DNA of 64,000 nucleotides from Cokeromyces recurvatus (lineage: Eukaryota > Mucoromycota > Mucoromycetes > Mucorales > Mucoraceae): contig NW_026251389.1 of assembly GCF_025118155.1 (NCBI RefSeq), forward strand, positions 1,116,001-1,180,000, given 5' to 3'. The position numbers and the translations under genes were made by a program. Below the pieces are notes generated by a model. That model saw only the letters and a list, made by a program, of their open reading frames with translations. It ran no database searches and was not told the DNA's origin. The stretch's first letter is position 1; each line of letters starts with the position of its first letter. This document shows positions 62,897 to 64,000 of the stretch, one piece after another.

Positions 62897-64000
62897 ATGA
62901 GTTTGTTAGATGATGAACCAATAACTGGTTATGATAATCTAATAAGTACATCACAGCCTATTCAACCTGTTCAAGTTTCTTTATCAGATGCAGCTAAAAG
63001 TAAATCGGGTCGTTCCATCCCGCCTGACGTCCTGATTAGAATATTTCAATATTTACCTATTTATGCTTTGGTTAATGTTGCTTTAACTTCGAGACGTTTC
63101 AAGGTACTAGCTTATGATGATGAAATTTGGGATAATAAACTGCAGGTCATGTTGGAGAATGATCATGGACCATTAGCTGCCATGTTAGCAGGTATATAAA
63201 TATATAGTTGAAATACTGGAGGCATATTTCTATATAAATGTTTAACCAATGTATATTGAGTTAGATAATGATAACACAAAGGGTTCTTTAATTGACTCTG
63301 AAAATACAATATACATTAACAATAAACCTTTAAATACGCTCATTCTCGGCATGTCCACCGATCCTTACAGTGCTCGAGCAAGAGCAAAATCAACAGGAAG
63401 ATCAAAAGAACAATTCAAACAGTTGTATACACAGTTGATACCCTATTATTTAGATTTGCGAGATAGAAATAAAGAATCGACTAAAGTATTACATGATTTT
63501 GGTGGTAACCCCGAAGAATGTGGTAAAGTCATTAATTTATTAATTGGCTTGGGACAATGTCATGTTGTGGATGATTGGAAACAGGTAAATAACGATAATA
63601 ATAAAAAGAATAGTTTAAAATAATATTTCCGGTTAATGTTGAAAATGATTAGATTAATGAAAATTTGAATGCATTATCTCAATATTTTGAAAGCGCATCA
63701 CTTCATGAATTCGAGGTCGCTTATGATGTACATAATATAAATGAAATGAAAGTAAGTAAGCAAGCAAGCAAGTTATTTTATTTTATTTTTTTTGAGTAAA
63801 AATGCTTGTATGGTATTAAAAAAACTTATGGTTGTGTATAATAGTCTTATGCAAATGCTTTAATTGCCTTGAATGGAGGTTTAACCTGTATACAAACTTA
63901 CGTTCAAAAGCATCCTCTGTTTTATGATAATCCTTTCAAACCAGAAGATAACTTTGTGTAAAGCTCATAACTTTATCTATTTGCGTATTGTTAATCTATC
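62897..64000 (+). CDS. F-box protein, recyclin-1 (Rcy1/Pof6)-like, cut by the window end
   Basis: F-box protein of endosome recycling and exocytosis. Exons 62897-63191, 63265-63584, 63653-63751 and 63845-63957 join in phase for 275 residues; a GTAAAG donor follows and the rest lies outside the window. The F-box starts SIPPDVLIRIFQYLPIYALV, and the following part (e.g. YFESASLHEFEVAYDV and HPLFYDNPFKPEDN) matches the Sec10-like body of recyclins. In yeast and fission yeast these proteins link SCF-type function to recycling. Partial 3' end. Confidence 0.78.

Overview
The window is fungal nuclear DNA, most likely from an early-diverging, zygomycete-type fungus (Mucoromycota; a Mucorales-like species is my best inference). 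The evidence is very AT-rich intergenic DNA with many poly(A)/poly(T) runs, compact genes split by mostly 60-130-base GT-AG introns, a fungal L-lactate dehydrogenase, a MedA-type regulator, and a decayed Fanzor/TnpB-like gene. I cannot name the species from the sequence alone.

Layout. 1-17.6 kb: RNA and translation genes. These are the 3' part of THO2, the splicing factor CWC22, a Reelin-domain membrane protein, a triple-KH RNA-binding protein, and the divergent ribosomal genes RPS9 and RPL21, followed by a MedA-like regulator. 19.6-30.7 kb: L-lactate dehydrogenase, a zinc-finger protein tail-to-tail with a METTL2/Trm140-type tRNA methyltransferase, an MFS transporter, a Bet1-type SNARE, a GH16 glucanase-like protein, a CKS1 homologue with an unusual N-terminal extension, and two unrecognised proteins. 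31-35.7 kb is accessory DNA: a truncated DDE transposase, a broken member of an unknown (possibly nuclease-fold) family, and related inverted transposon ends. 35.7-40.4 kb: a GH5 mannanase-like gene, a Ser/Thr kinase and a small RVxF-motif protein. 40.4-45.7 kb is gene-poor and holds the Fanzor-like pseudogene. 45.7-64 kb: a JmjC/ZZ protein, the mitochondrial protease YME1, RPL7, an ARF GTPase, a TTC7/YPP1-like TPR protein, a Ulp-type SUMO protease, a Pho80-like cyclin and the 5' part of a recyclin-like F-box gene.

Most genes are housekeeping and are not an operon-like system. Recurring themes are mRNA biogenesis and translation (THO2, CWC22, KH protein, RPS9, RPL21, RPL7, Trm140-like), membrane traffic and lipid signalling (Bet1, ARF, YPP1-like, recyclin), and cell-wall or polysaccharide enzymes (GH16, GH5). 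Exon boundaries were inferred by reading GT-AG sites and checking that reading phases join; no transcript data were available. The strongest unusual signals are the decayed Fanzor-like gene, the broken family gene beside transposon ends, and an uncharacterised protein with an exact 38-residue W/R repeat.
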